From: a bacterium
GTDB taxonomy: Bacteria; Sysuimicrobiota; Sysuimicrobiia; Sysuimicrobiales; Segetimicrobiaceae
Assembly (NCBI GenBank): GCA_035308905.1
Contig: DATGFS010000003.1
Span: forward strand, 64,418-128,417
DNA length: 64,000 nucleotides
Direction of reading: 5' to 3'
In this document: piece after piece, positions 9,380 to 17,079 of the stretch
Position numbering within the stretch: the stretch's first letter is position 1
Layout: each line of letters opens with the position of its first letter
The notes under the pieces: generated by a model
The model's input: the letters and a program-made list of their open reading frames with translations, nothing else
Told to the model about the DNA's origin: nothing
The model's database searches: none
Made by a program: the position numbers and the translations under genes

Positions 9380-9919
9380 TCATTTGACCCGCGCGTAGCA
9401 AAGGCAATCTCTCGGCGCGGCACTAACGTTGGGGTGCATCGTCCAACGACGCAGGACACCCTCCCGCTGGAAGCGGGCCTTCTCCAAGACCCTCGTGCTC
9501 GGTTGATTCTCAACATCACAAACGGCCCAGACGCGGAAGACTCCGGGCTGGTCGAGTAACCACGCCGCGACCGCTTCGACCGCCTCGGTCATGTACCCAT
9601 GGTTCCAATATGCCTTGCCGAGTACATAGCCAAGCTCGACGCCATGAGCACCCGGCCGAGCCTCCAGCATGCCAATGGGGGAATCCTCACCCGCTAGCGT
9701 GAGCACCCATGCCGCGCGCTCTCCTGATTCACGCATCGCCTGGCCACGGCGGAGGAACTCATACACCTCTTCCACCGTCTGGTCCGCACGCCAGGTGAGG
9801 TACCGAACGACCTCCGGATCGTGTGCCCACCGCTCGAAGATCGCCGGCGCATCGTCCAGCGTGGGCGTGCGGAGTAGAAGCCGCGCGGTCTGGATGCGGT
9901 GAGGAAAAGACAAGATCAT
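9380..9919 (-). CDS. GNAT family N-acetyltransferase, RimJ/RimL type
   Basis: A 179-residue GNAT protein with the RimJ/RimL-like opening IQTARLLLRTPTLDDAPAIF and the acetyl-CoA-binding region around VELGYVLGKAYWNHGYMTEA. The C-terminal ENQPSTRVLEKARFQREG is the conserved asparagine/lysine part of the fold. These enzymes acetylate protein N-termini, antibiotics or small amines. The coding strand opposes its neighbours and codon use is slightly less GC-biased than theirs. Confidence 0.85.
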   Translation of the reverse strand: MILSFPHRIQTARLLLRTPTLDDAPAIFERWAHDPEVVRYLTWRADQTVEEVYEFLRRGQAMRESGERAAWVLTLAGEDSPIGMLEARPGAHGVELGYVLGKAYWNHGYMTEAVEAVAAWLLDQPGVFRVWAVCDVENQPSTRVLEKARFQREGVLRRWTMHPNVSAAPRDCLCYARVK

Positions 9920-10187
9920 CGACTGACGTCCCTGAACGACTGTTCAGTCACACGGTGGGTGTTCGTCGCGAATCTGCTTCGGCCTGTGGAATCCGGCGCC
10001 CGCCGTGGAGCGGGAGAACGCCTCCAGGTGGGGTGACCGCCCGTTGGGGGGCCGCCTGGGACGGTCGACCGGAGGGAATCCGGGGGAAAAGGGTTGGGAA
10101 AGGAACCTGTTCTATCATTTCGGCGTTTCCCTCACCGTGACGGAGCGCGCGGTGCGCTGCGCACGGCGTTCGGAGGTGACCAGTATC

Positions 10188-10985
10188 GTGCGACATGGCA
10201 GGCTCCAGTTTCTGGTAACAACGGCCGCGCTGATCGCGCTGGCCGTGAGCGGTCCGGCCGTGTTTCCGGCCGCGGGCCAGCAGCCCACCGGCATCCAGGT
10301 CGGCAGCGTGGTACTCGCCCACGGCGTCAAACAGACGAGCGCCTTCGGCCAGGGCGACGTCACCCCGCTTGATCCCGGTACTTCGTTCGTGACGACGGAC
10401 GTGCCGTACGCGATCGTCAAGGTGACGTCGGCGCCCGCGGACACGCCGGTGACCCTGCGCCTCGTCGATCCGACCGGGATCGCCTATTCGGTCGACGCCA
10501 GAACGCCCAAGCGGCGCGACACCAAGCCGTGGCAGTCGTTCCAGTTTGCGGCTCCACTCTACATTTTGGGGACGGACCTCGAGTCGCGCACCGGCACGTG
10601 GCATTTCCAGGTTCTGATGAACAATCAGGTCCAGAACGACACGGCCTTTCAGTGGCAACCGGCCAGCGCGCTGACCTTGGGAAACATCAGGCAGGCCGTG
10701 GACGCGTCCCCGACGCAGGCCGACCTGCACTGGCGGTACGGCGCGGCGCTGGCGCTCTTCAATCACGACGCCGACGCGGTGGGGCAGCTGAAGAATGCGA
10801 TCCAGCTTGATCCTAAATATGCGCTCTACCACATCTCGCTCGGGCGCGTCTATGAACATGACGGCCGCAAGTCCGATGCGATGAACGAGTTTCAAACGGC
10901 GCTCGGCATCCACGGCAGCTTCTACGACGCGGTCTTCCAGGGCTGGGCGCAGGAGCACCTGAACCGGCTGAAGGCAGGCCGGTAG
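10188..10985 (+). CDS. secreted or membrane-anchored TPR-repeat protein
   Basis: A 265-residue exported protein. The start is the GTG at 10188, with GGAGGTGA ending 8 bases before it. A signal sequence follows at once: RHGRLQ, a hydrophobic run to about residue 30, then AAGQQ. The middle (about 40-165) is a beta-rich domain of unknown function, and the C-terminus holds TPR-like helices (LHWRYGAALALFNHDADAVG, ALYHISLGRVYEHDGRKSDA). It is the first gene of a likely five-gene run. The molecular role is unknown. Confidence 0.75.
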   Translation: MRHGRLQFLVTTAALIALAVSGPAVFPAAGQQPTGIQVGSVVLAHGVKQTSAFGQGDVTPLDPGTSFVTTDVPYAIVKVTSAPADTPVTLRLVDPTGIAYSVDARTPKRRDTKPWQSFQFAAPLYILGTDLESRTGTWHFQVLMNNQVQNDTAFQWQPASALTLGNIRQAVDASPTQADLHWRYGAALALFNHDADAVGQLKNAIQLDPKYALYHISLGRVYEHDGRKSDAMNEFQTALGIHGSFYDAVFQGWAQEHLNRLKAGR

Positions 10986-10992
10986 CGGCGGG

Positions 10993-11475
10993 GTGGGTCC
11001 GCGGGTCGACGTCCGCACGCTGTGCTTCGTGCGGGACGGCGACCGGATCTTGCTGCAGCGCCGCCGGCGGCCGCCGAACGAGGGCCTCTACAACGTCCCC
11101 GGCGGCAAAGTCGAACACCACGAGGATCCGTACGAGGCCTGTCTCCGCGAGGTCCGCGAGGAGACAGGCCTCAGCCTCTCCCACGCGCGCCTGCGCGCGG
11201 TGCTGACCGTGATCGCCCGCGACACCGGCACGCAGTGGCTCTTGTTTACGTTCGTGGCCGAGCGTCCGGCCGGCGACGCGGGCCCCGTCACCGACGATGA
11301 GGGCGACCTGCGCTGGGTCCCGCTCGACGAGGTCGCCGCCCTGCCGGTCGTCTCCGACATCCCGCTGATCCTGCCGCACCTCTGGTCCCCGGAGCCCGGC
11401 GTCCTCATGGCGAAGATCGACTGCGCCACCGACGACGCCGACAGCGTGATCGGCAGCCGGCTGCGGATGAGCTGA
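10993..11475 (+). CDS. NUDIX hydrolase
   Basis: A 160-residue Nudix enzyme with an intact Nudix box, GGKVEHHEDPYEACL followed by REVREETGL, at about residues 37-60. The three glutamates that bind the metal are kept. Nudix enzymes cleave nucleoside diphosphate derivatives (X-NDP), often oxidised nucleotides or NDP-sugars. GTG start, 7 bases after the TPR gene. The nearby Ogg-type glycosylase makes a role in oxidised nucleotide clean-up plausible but unproven. Confidence 0.88.
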   Translation: MGPRVDVRTLCFVRDGDRILLQRRRRPPNEGLYNVPGGKVEHHEDPYEACLREVREETGLSLSHARLRAVLTVIARDTGTQWLLFTFVAERPAGDAGPVTDDEGDLRWVPLDEVAALPVVSDIPLILPHLWSPEPGVLMAKIDCATDDADSVIGSRLRMS

Positions 11476-11534
11476 TCGAATCGCCGGACGGTGCACGGAA
11501 GGGGTCGCCCGCCCCGAAGCCAAACCACTGTGCT

Positions 11535-12197
11535 GTGCCCGAACAGGTCCTCGTGGTTCCCCGCGCCCGGCTTTTTCCCGACGGAGGCTTCTACGGCTTC
11601 AAGCGGGAGGGGCTGGCGGGCTACCTCGCCGCGATCGCGGGGCACGCGTTCTTCGCGCGGCGCGACCAGGTCGAAGAGGACCCCTCCCTGAAGCAGATCA
11701 TCCCCTACACCGTGGTCCGGCACGACGCGCGCATCTTTCTCGTCGGCCGGACGCGCCGGGGCTCGGAGACCCGCCTCCGGGAGAAGCTCTCGATCGGGCT
11801 CGGCGGACATATCAATCCCGTCGACAACCAACCCGACCTGTTCCCGGGCCGGGCGGCCGAGACGGCGATCGACGCCGGTCCGCGCGCAAACGAGGGCGAA
11901 TCCGCCGGGACCCTCGTCGACGCGGCGATGGCCCGCGAGCTTACCGAAGAGGTCGCCCTGCCCGCCGGCTGGCGGGCGCGCCCGGTCGGCGTGCTGAACG
12001 ACGACGTCGAGCCGGTCGGCCGCGTGCACTTCGGCCTCGTCTACGTCGCGGACGTCCCGATCCCGGACGTCAGCGTCCGCGAGACCGCCAAACTGACGGG
12101 CGCGTTCGCGACGATGGCCGAGGTTCGCGACGCCTACCCGCGTCTCGAGTCCTGGTCCCAGTTCATCCTCGACGGAGTGGACCTGCAGGAGGCCTGA
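11535..12197 (+). CDS. Nudix-fold phosphoesterase-like protein with split Nudix box
   Basis: A 220-residue protein that looks like a divergent Nudix hydrolase. The first half of the box (GLGGHINPVD) and the second half (ARELTEEVAL) are both present, but about 40 residues lie between them where the classical box has only about 12. Proteins of this layout are often labelled 'phosphoesterase' in Gram-positive genomes, without known substrate. The start is a GTG at 11535, 59 bases after the preceding Nudix gene. It ends 2 bases before the glycosylase start. Confidence 0.65.
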   Translation: MPEQVLVVPRARLFPDGGFYGFKREGLAGYLAAIAGHAFFARRDQVEEDPSLKQIIPYTVVRHDARIFLVGRTRRGSETRLREKLSIGLGGHINPVDNQPDLFPGRAAETAIDAGPRANEGESAGTLVDAAMARELTEEVALPAGWRARPVGVLNDDVEPVGRVHFGLVYVADVPIPDVSVRETAKLTGAFATMAEVRDAYPRLESWSQFILDGVDLQEA

Positions 12198-12199
12198 CC

Positions 12200-13054
12200 C
12201 TGGCCACCCTCCTGCCTGACACCGCGGGCATCGATCTCGCCCGCACGCTGGATTCGGGACAGGCCTTCCGGTGGCGCTGGGACAACGGCACGCGGCAGGT
12301 CGCGACCGGCGTCGTCGGCCGACGCATGGTCCGGCTCGCCCAGGATGCCCGCGGCATCCGGCTGCTTTCGCCCGATGCGCCGGACGCCCGCGATGCGATG
12401 CGCCGCTATCTCGGGGCGATCCCCCGCCGCGCCCATCCCCGGCGCGTCGAAGCGACGCTCGCCGCGGATCCTGTGCTGGCCCGGCTGCTCCCGCACACCG
12501 CCGGCCTCTCGCTGCTCTCGCAGGATCCGTGGGAAGTCCTGATCTCCTTCATCATCTCGCAGAACAACAACATCCCCAAAATCATGCGGTCGATCGACGG
12601 ACTCGCGCGCGCACTCGGAGAGCCCCTCGACGACGGCGTGGCGGCATTTCCGACGCCCGAACGTCTCGCGGCCGCGCCCGCGCGCACGCTCGCGGCCTGC
12701 TCGCTCGGGTATCGCGTCCCGTACGTGCGGTCCGCCGCGCGCCTTGTCGCGGACGGACGGCTCGATCTCGCGGCGCTGTCGCGGATGGAACACGCCCCGG
12801 CGCGCGCGGCCCTGCTCGACGTGCCCGGCGTCGGCGAAAAGGTCGGCGACTGCGTGCTGCTGTTTGGCCTCGGCCACCGCGCGGCGTTTCCGATCGACGT
12901 TTGGGTGCGCCGCGCCGTCGAACGGCTGTACTTTCGAGGACGGCCCCGGCGGCTGCGCGAGATCCAGGCCTTCGCCCGTGAGCGATTCGGCCCGCTCGCC
13001 GGACACGCGCAGCAGCACCTCTTTGCGTACGCGCGCGCCCGGTTCCGCGCATGA
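12200..13054 (+). CDS. 8-oxoguanine DNA glycosylase/AP lyase, apparent CTG start
   Basis: A bifunctional base-excision repair glycosylase of the Ogg family, about 284 residues. The N-terminal ARTLDSGQAFRW is typical of Ogg enzymes and lies upstream of the first in-frame ATG (12326), so that ATG would remove real family sequence. No ATG, GTG or TTG is available, but CTG at 12200 has AGGAGG exactly 7 bases upstream. The helix-hairpin-helix VPGVGEKVGDCVLLF carries the Schiff-base lysine, and the catalytic aspartate is in PIDVWVRR. It removes 8-oxoguanine opposite cytosine from DNA. It overlaps the next gene by 4 bases. Confidence 0.85.
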   Translation: MATLLPDTAGIDLARTLDSGQAFRWRWDNGTRQVATGVVGRRMVRLAQDARGIRLLSPDAPDARDAMRRYLGAIPRRAHPRRVEATLAADPVLARLLPHTAGLSLLSQDPWEVLISFIISQNNNIPKIMRSIDGLARALGEPLDDGVAAFPTPERLAAAPARTLAACSLGYRVPYVRSAARLVADGRLDLAALSRMEHAPARAALLDVPGVGEKVGDCVLLFGLGHRAAFPIDVWVRRAVERLYFRGRPRRLREIQAFARERFGPLAGHAQQHLFAYARARFRA

Positions 13055-13707
13055 GCGCGATCCTCCGCCCGGCGCTCATGCTCGCGGGCGTTACGGCGTA
13101 TCTCGGGCTGAGCGTGCTCGCGTGGGGCGGCCCGGGGCCTTTCTTTTCCCACCGGGCGCTCGTCGCGCTGACGGTCGTCACGTTGGCACTGACCGTCGCC
13201 ACGCTGCGGGCCGGCGGCAATCTCAGTTCGGGCGAGCGCGAGGACCGCGGCAACCGGTGGGTCATCGCCGCGTTCGCGACCATCGGACTGCTCGAGGGCT
13301 ACCTGCCGGCCTACACCGACCGGATGCGGATGTGGGTCATCGACGGCGACGCGGTGCGGTGGCTCGGCGTCGTGCTCTTCGCGGGCGGAGGCGCGCTGCG
13401 GATCTGGCCGGTCTTCGTGCTAGGCCGCCGGTTCAGCGGCCTCGTGGCGATCCAGCCGGGGCACGCGCTCGTCACCACCGGAGTTTACGGGACGATCCGC
13501 AATCCGAGTTACCTGGGCCTTCTGATCAGCTCGCTGGGGTGGGGACTCGCCTTTCGCTCGGGCGCGGGCGTGCTGCTCGCCGCGCTCCTGATCCCGCCGC
13601 TCGTGGCACGGATGGACGCGGAGGAGCGCCTGCTGCAAAGCCAGTTCGGTGCGGACTACGACGCGTATCGCGCCCGGACGTTCCGGCTGATTCCCGGGGT
13701 CTACTGA
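13051..13707 (+). CDS. isoprenylcysteine carboxyl methyltransferase-like membrane protein
   Basis: A 218-residue integral membrane protein with about five hydrophobic helices. The conserved C-terminal block GVYGTIRNPSYLG, followed by a helix and an EERLLQSQFGADYDAY segment, is the SAM-binding region of the ICMT/PEMT family. Bacterial members methylate small molecules or lipids; the acceptor is unknown. Its ATG overlaps the glycosylase stop, so the two are translationally coupled. Confidence 0.82.
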   Translation: MSAILRPALMLAGVTAYLGLSVLAWGGPGPFFSHRALVALTVVTLALTVATLRAGGNLSSGEREDRGNRWVIAAFATIGLLEGYLPAYTDRMRMWVIDGDAVRWLGVVLFAGGGALRIWPVFVLGRRFSGLVAIQPGHALVTTGVYGTIRNPSYLGLLISSLGWGLAFRSGAGVLLAALLIPPLVARMDAEERLLQSQFGADYDAYRARTFRLIPGVY

Positions 13708-13869
13708 GCCCGCCGTGTACATCGCGACGCGCGCCGACCCACGGAAGGGTCCGCCCCCGGCCCCTGGCCGTTGAGACAGGGATTCCCTGGCCGCTTCTCC
13801 GGTGGACGGCGGCGCGTGGACGCGTATCCTTGAGATGCGGTGCGGTGCTGTTGCCGAAAGGAGGACGCG

Positions 13870-14226
13870 ATGTCTGTCCGTGGTGCGGGTGAAACCATCA
13901 AGAATACCGTGTCGGTCTGGGACGGCGTGACCGCGCACGCGCACCGGTTCGGCGGGACCGAGTTTCGGCTCGGAAGCCGGGAGATCGGCCACGTGCACGG
14001 CGACGGGCTCGTCGACATCCCGTTTCCGACCAAGGTCCGCAACGAGATCGTCTCCGCGGGCGAGGCGTCGCCCCACCATGTCCTGCCGGAGAGCGGCTGG
14101 GTGAGCTTCTACATCCAAAAACCGGAAGACGTGAAACGGGCCATCGGCCTGCTGCGCCGGTCGTATGAGATCGCGGTCGCGCAGCGAACGCGGGCCGACG
14201 CGGCGAAGCACTCGCGGCCCGCGTGA
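13870..14226 (+). CDS. luciferase-like DUF5519 family small protein
   Basis: A 118-residue soluble protein. The core FGGTEFRLGSREIGHVHGDGLVDIPFP and the later SGWVSFYIQKPEDVKRAIGL match the short 'luciferase family' proteins (DUF5519), which despite the name have no shown light-producing activity. AAAGGAGG lies 5 bases before the ATG at 13870, fixing the start. It precedes a NIPSNAP gene by 34 bases, possibly one message. Function unknown. Confidence 0.7.
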   Translation: MSVRGAGETIKNTVSVWDGVTAHAHRFGGTEFRLGSREIGHVHGDGLVDIPFPTKVRNEIVSAGEASPHHVLPESGWVSFYIQKPEDVKRAIGLLRRSYEIAVAQRTRADAAKHSRPA

Positions 14227-14260
14227 ACGCGGCGCTCGTCCACCGGCGGGGAGGTCAACG

Positions 14261-14596
14261 GTGATCCATCAACTGCGGATCTACGAGATTTTCGAGCACA
14301 ACAAAGCCGCCTTCCACGCGCGCTTCCGCGACCACGCGGCGCGCATCATGCGGAAACACGGGTTCGACATCGTCGCGATGTGGGAGACCAAGACGCCCCG
14401 CCGGACCGAGTTCGTCTATCTGCTGGCGTGGCCCGATGAGGCGGCGAAATCGGCGGCGTGGGCGAAATTCTTCGCGGACGAGGAATGGAAAGAAGCGAAG
14501 CGCGCGACGGCCGCGCACGGGGATATGGTCGGGGAGATCGAGGACCGCATGCTCGCGCCGGTCGACTACTCTCCGTCGTTGCTCGCGAGGCGCTGA
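14261..14596 (+). CDS. NIPSNAP family protein
   Basis: A 111-residue alpha-beta barrel (ferredoxin-like) protein. IHQLRIYEIFEHNKAAFHAR at the N-terminus and FVYLLAWPDEAAKSAAWAKF in the second half are diagnostic of the NIPSNAP family. The GTG at 14261 is chosen because GGGGAGG lies about 7 bases upstream. Bacterial NIPSNAP proteins are small dimeric proteins of unclear function that often accompany catabolic genes. A second family member lies at 49170-49493. Confidence 0.82.
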   Translation: MIHQLRIYEIFEHNKAAFHARFRDHAARIMRKHGFDIVAMWETKTPRRTEFVYLLAWPDEAAKSAAWAKFFADEEWKEAKRATAAHGDMVGEIEDRMLAPVDYSPSLLARR

Positions 14597-14612
14597 TCGA
14601 CCACCCCGCTCC

Positions 14613-15662
14613 TCACGCGACGACGGTAATCGCGCCGCCTCCGGGCCCGGTGATCTCGCCGATCACGGCCGCCACGGGGAGCCCGCCCACGCGCAGCGCC
14701 CGGACCAGCGCGTCGCACCGCGCTTCCGGCACGGCGATGAGCAGGCCGCCGGAGGTCTGCGCGTCGGCCAGCAGAATTTGCGCGTCCTCGCCGACGCCGT
14801 CCCACGACACGACGCCCTGGAGAGATTCGCGGTTGCGCTGAGTCCCGCCCGGGATCGCGCGGGCCCGCACCAGCGGCCACGCGGCTGCGAGGATGGGCAC
14901 GTCGCGCAGCCGGACGCGCGCGGCAACTCCGGACCCTCGCGTCATCTCGGCGAGATGCCCCAGCAGGCCGAACCCCGTGATGTCGGTCGCGGCGGACACG
15001 CCGATGGCGATCATCGCTTCGGCGGCCGGCCGGTTGAGCGCGGCCATGATGCGAATCGCTTCGTCGACCGCGGCCTGCTCCGCCTTGCCCTGCTTGAGGG
15101 CCGTGGTCACGATGCCCATCCCGAGCGGCTTCGTCAGCACGAGGCGGTCCCCCGCCCGGGCCGCGGCGTTGGTGATGACGCGCTCGGGATGCACGAACCC
15201 GGTCACCGCTAACCCGTATTTGGGCTCGGGGTCGTCGATCGTGTGGCCGCCGATGATGGTCACGCCCGCCTCGGCGCACTTGTCCGCGCCGCCGCGCAGA
15301 ATCTCGCCGAGCACGTCGAGCGGGAGCTTCGCGCGGGGGAACCCCGCGAAGTTGAGGGCGAGCCGGGGCGTCCCGCCCATCGCGTACACGTCGCTCAGCG
15401 CGTTGGCCGCCGCGATCGCCCCAAACCAGTACGGATCGTCCACGATGGGCGTGAAGATATCGATCGTCTGGACCAGGGCCAGATCGGGCCCAAGACGGTA
15501 AACACCGGCGTCGTCGGCGGTGCTGGTACCCACCAGGACGTTCGGGTCGGTGATCGGTGGCAGGTGGCGCAGAACCTGCGCCAGGTCCGTCGGACTCAGC
15601 TTGGATGCTCAGCCCGCGCAGGCCACCATGCTGGTGAGCCGGATGCGGTCGCGGTCGTTCAT
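14613..15662 (-). CDS. selD: selenide, water dikinase SelD containing selenocysteine (in-frame TGA)
   Basis: SelD makes selenophosphate from selenide and ATP, the selenium donor for selenocysteine-tRNA and selenouridine. The frame from the ATG at 15662 reads RLTSMVACAG, then TGA at 15611-15609, then ASKLSPTDL; this aligns with the conserved AG(C/U)xxK(L/I)SP active site, with TGA exactly at the catalytic Cys/Sec position 18. Including the Sec, the protein has 349 residues, the usual length. ATP-binding segments (STADDAGVY, QTIDIFTPIVDDPYWFG) follow. A gene caller stopping at TGA would annotate only the part from 15533. A SECIS-like hairpin follows the TGA. A GGAGGGGG Shine-Dalgarno precedes the ATG. 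Confidence 0.93.
15580..15600 (-). promoter_or_regulatory. SECIS-like hairpin downstream of the selD UGA
   Basis: Eight bases after the selD UGA the message can fold a nine-position stem, GCUGAGUCC against GGACCUGGC, with one A-C mismatch and two G-U pairs, closed by the loop GAC. The loop begins 17 bases after the UGA and starts with G. Both features fit the bacterial SECIS consensus, which needs a hairpin within about 16-37 bases and a G in the first loop positions, to be bound by SelB. Folding was done by eye. Confidence 0.65.
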
Positions 15663-15700
15663 GCCCCCTCCGGGCGCGGCGCGTGGCTCGTGCCGCGTCA

Positions 15701-15720
15701 ATTGTAGCATCTGTTATAGT
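15701..15720. promoter_or_regulatory. back-to-back selD/LysR promoter region
   Basis: The 74-base gap between selD and the LysR gene is AT-richer than its surroundings. On the plus strand TGTTATAGT (15712-15720) is an extended -10 element for the LysR gene. On the minus strand TACAAT (15706-15701) is a good -10 for selD. The short inverted repeat GTTATAGTAAC spans the plus-strand element. LysR regulators usually bind such divergent gaps, so this is a likely operator. No clear -35 element was seen for either. Confidence 0.45.
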
Positions 15721-15736
15721 AACGTCTGAGGCTCCC

Positions 15737-16645
15737 ATGGCGGTCAACGTTCACCTGCTGAAAATCTTTCACGCGGTCGCGCGGTCGGGCAGCTTCTCGC
15801 GCGCGGCGTCGGAACTAGCGATCAGCCAGCCGTCGGTCAGCATCCAGGTGGGGGAGCTGGAGCGGCAGTTCGGGGTGGAGCTGTTCGAGCCGGCCGGCAA
15901 GTCCGTCCGGCTCACCGAGGCCGGGCGGATCTGCTTCGACTACGCGGGGAGGATCCTCGCGCTCATGGAAGAGGCCCAGCGTGCGATGGACGAAGTCAAA
16001 GGCCTCGGGCGCGGCCGCCTCCTCGTCGGCGCGACACAGACGCCGGGAACGTACATCCTGCCGGCGATGCTCGGCCGCCTGAAGGCCAAATACCCGCGGC
16101 TCGAGATCGCCCTGCGTATCGACGATCCCCGCAGAATCCAGGAAATGGTGCTGCGCCAGGAACTCGACCTCGCGGTAACGGGATGGCGCGTCAGCCTCCC
16201 GGATCTCGAGGCCGTCCCGATGGCCGACGACGAGATGGTCCTCGTCGTCGCGCCGTCGCACCCGTTCGCGGACCTGCCGGAAGTGGCGCTTACCGACCTC
16301 GCGCGCGAGCCGTTCATCATGCGGGAACGGGGATCTGGCGCCCGGGAATTGCTCGACGACGCGCTGCACCGCGCCGGGGTTTACATCACGCCGACGCTGG
16401 AACTCGAGGGCGTCGACGCGGTGAAGCAGGCGGTCGCCGCGAACCTCGGCGTCTCGATGCTGTCGCGCTGCGCGATCGACCTCGAGGTCTCGACCGGCCG
16501 GCTGCGCGTCGTGCCGGTGCGGGATTTCAAGGTCGAGCGGACGATCTGGCTCGTGCGCCACCGCGACCGGCAGCTCCCGCGCGCCGCGCAGGCGTTTATC
16601 GCCCTCGCCACCGTCTCGCCGGGTGTGGAGCCGGTGCAGACGTAG
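15737..16645 (+). CDS. LysR-family transcriptional regulator, probably selenium-linked
   Basis: A 302-residue LysR regulator: N-terminal winged helix-turn-helix (LLKIFHAVARSGSFSRAASE, then ISQPSVSIQVGELERQFG) and a C-terminal periplasmic-binding-like effector domain from about residue 90. The ATG at 15737 is used because the family begins there; an upstream GTG at 15683 would add 18 unrelated residues and run through the promoter. It is divergent from selD with overlapping promoters, a placement seen for LysR regulators tied to selenium metabolism. The effector is unknown. Confidence 0.85.
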   Translation: MAVNVHLLKIFHAVARSGSFSRAASELAISQPSVSIQVGELERQFGVELFEPAGKSVRLTEAGRICFDYAGRILALMEEAQRAMDEVKGLGRGRLLVGATQTPGTYILPAMLGRLKAKYPRLEIALRIDDPRRIQEMVLRQELDLAVTGWRVSLPDLEAVPMADDEMVLVVAPSHPFADLPEVALTDLAREPFIMRERGSGARELLDDALHRAGVYITPTLELEGVDAVKQAVAANLGVSMLSRCAIDLEVSTGRLRVVPVRDFKVERTIWLVRHRDRQLPRAAQAFIALATVSPGVEPVQT

Positions 16646-16731
16646 ATTTTGCCGACCGGCGACAACCAGCGCGATGAGAGGCATGCTGACCGAGCAGTAA
16701 CCCCAGGGGCCGCCGCCAAGCGCGCACAGTG

Positions 16732-16760
16732 TTGACCCATTGAACGGCAGTTGCTAAGAT
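16732..16760 (+). promoter_or_regulatory. sigma-70-type promoter of the serine T-box operon
   Basis: TTGACC at 16732-16737 and TAAGAT at 16755-16760 are separated by exactly 17 bases, a near-consensus housekeeping promoter. Transcription would begin about 16767, just upstream of the T-box leader. Confidence 0.75.
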
Positions 16761-16769
16761 GCAGAAAAC

Positions 16770-17037
16770 TCAATACGGGCGATGACAGAGAGCGCGGACC
16801 GCGCGACTGCCCCGAGAGAGCCGGCGATACGGTGGAAGCCGGCGCAGCCGCGGACCCGAGTCCACTCCTGAGCCCTCGGCCGATGCGGTCCGGCGATGCC
16901 GGATCGAAGGCCGGCGGGTCCGCCCGTTATCGCTGTCGAGCGCCGGACGCCCGCCCGATCGAACGGCGGGACGGCCGGCAAAGGAGTGGCACCGCGAGCG
17001 CTCTCGCCTCCTACGGCGGGAGCGCTGTCGTTTGTCA
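16770..17037 (+). promoter_or_regulatory. T-box riboswitch leader, serine specifier UCC
   Basis: The 310-base leader between the promoter and the aminotransferase gene has T-box landmarks in order. The distal stem I blocks are AGAGAGCCGG and GGTGGAAGCCGG (16816-16842). The specifier side is GAGTCCACTCCTGAGC, with codon TCC (Ser) at 16861-16863. The T-box sequence TGGCACCGCG is at 16987-16996. The base after TGG is C, which pairs with the G73 discriminator found in serine tRNAs. A terminator overlaps the antiterminator. Uncharged tRNA-Ser would favour the antiterminator and switch on the serine-synthesis and seryl-tRNA synthetase genes downstream. Confidence 0.9.
16997..17037 (+). terminator. 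T-box-controlled intrinsic terminator
   Basis: Arms at 16997-17008 and 17015-17026 pair over 12 positions with a single G-U pair and a six-base loop, followed by the T-rich GTCGTTTGTC. The left arm begins directly after the T-box sequence ACCGCG, so terminator and antiterminator are mutually exclusive, as T-box control requires. Confidence 0.8.
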
Positions 17038-17079
17038 TCGACGCACCGAACAGCACATAACACAACCAGGAGGTCTGCG

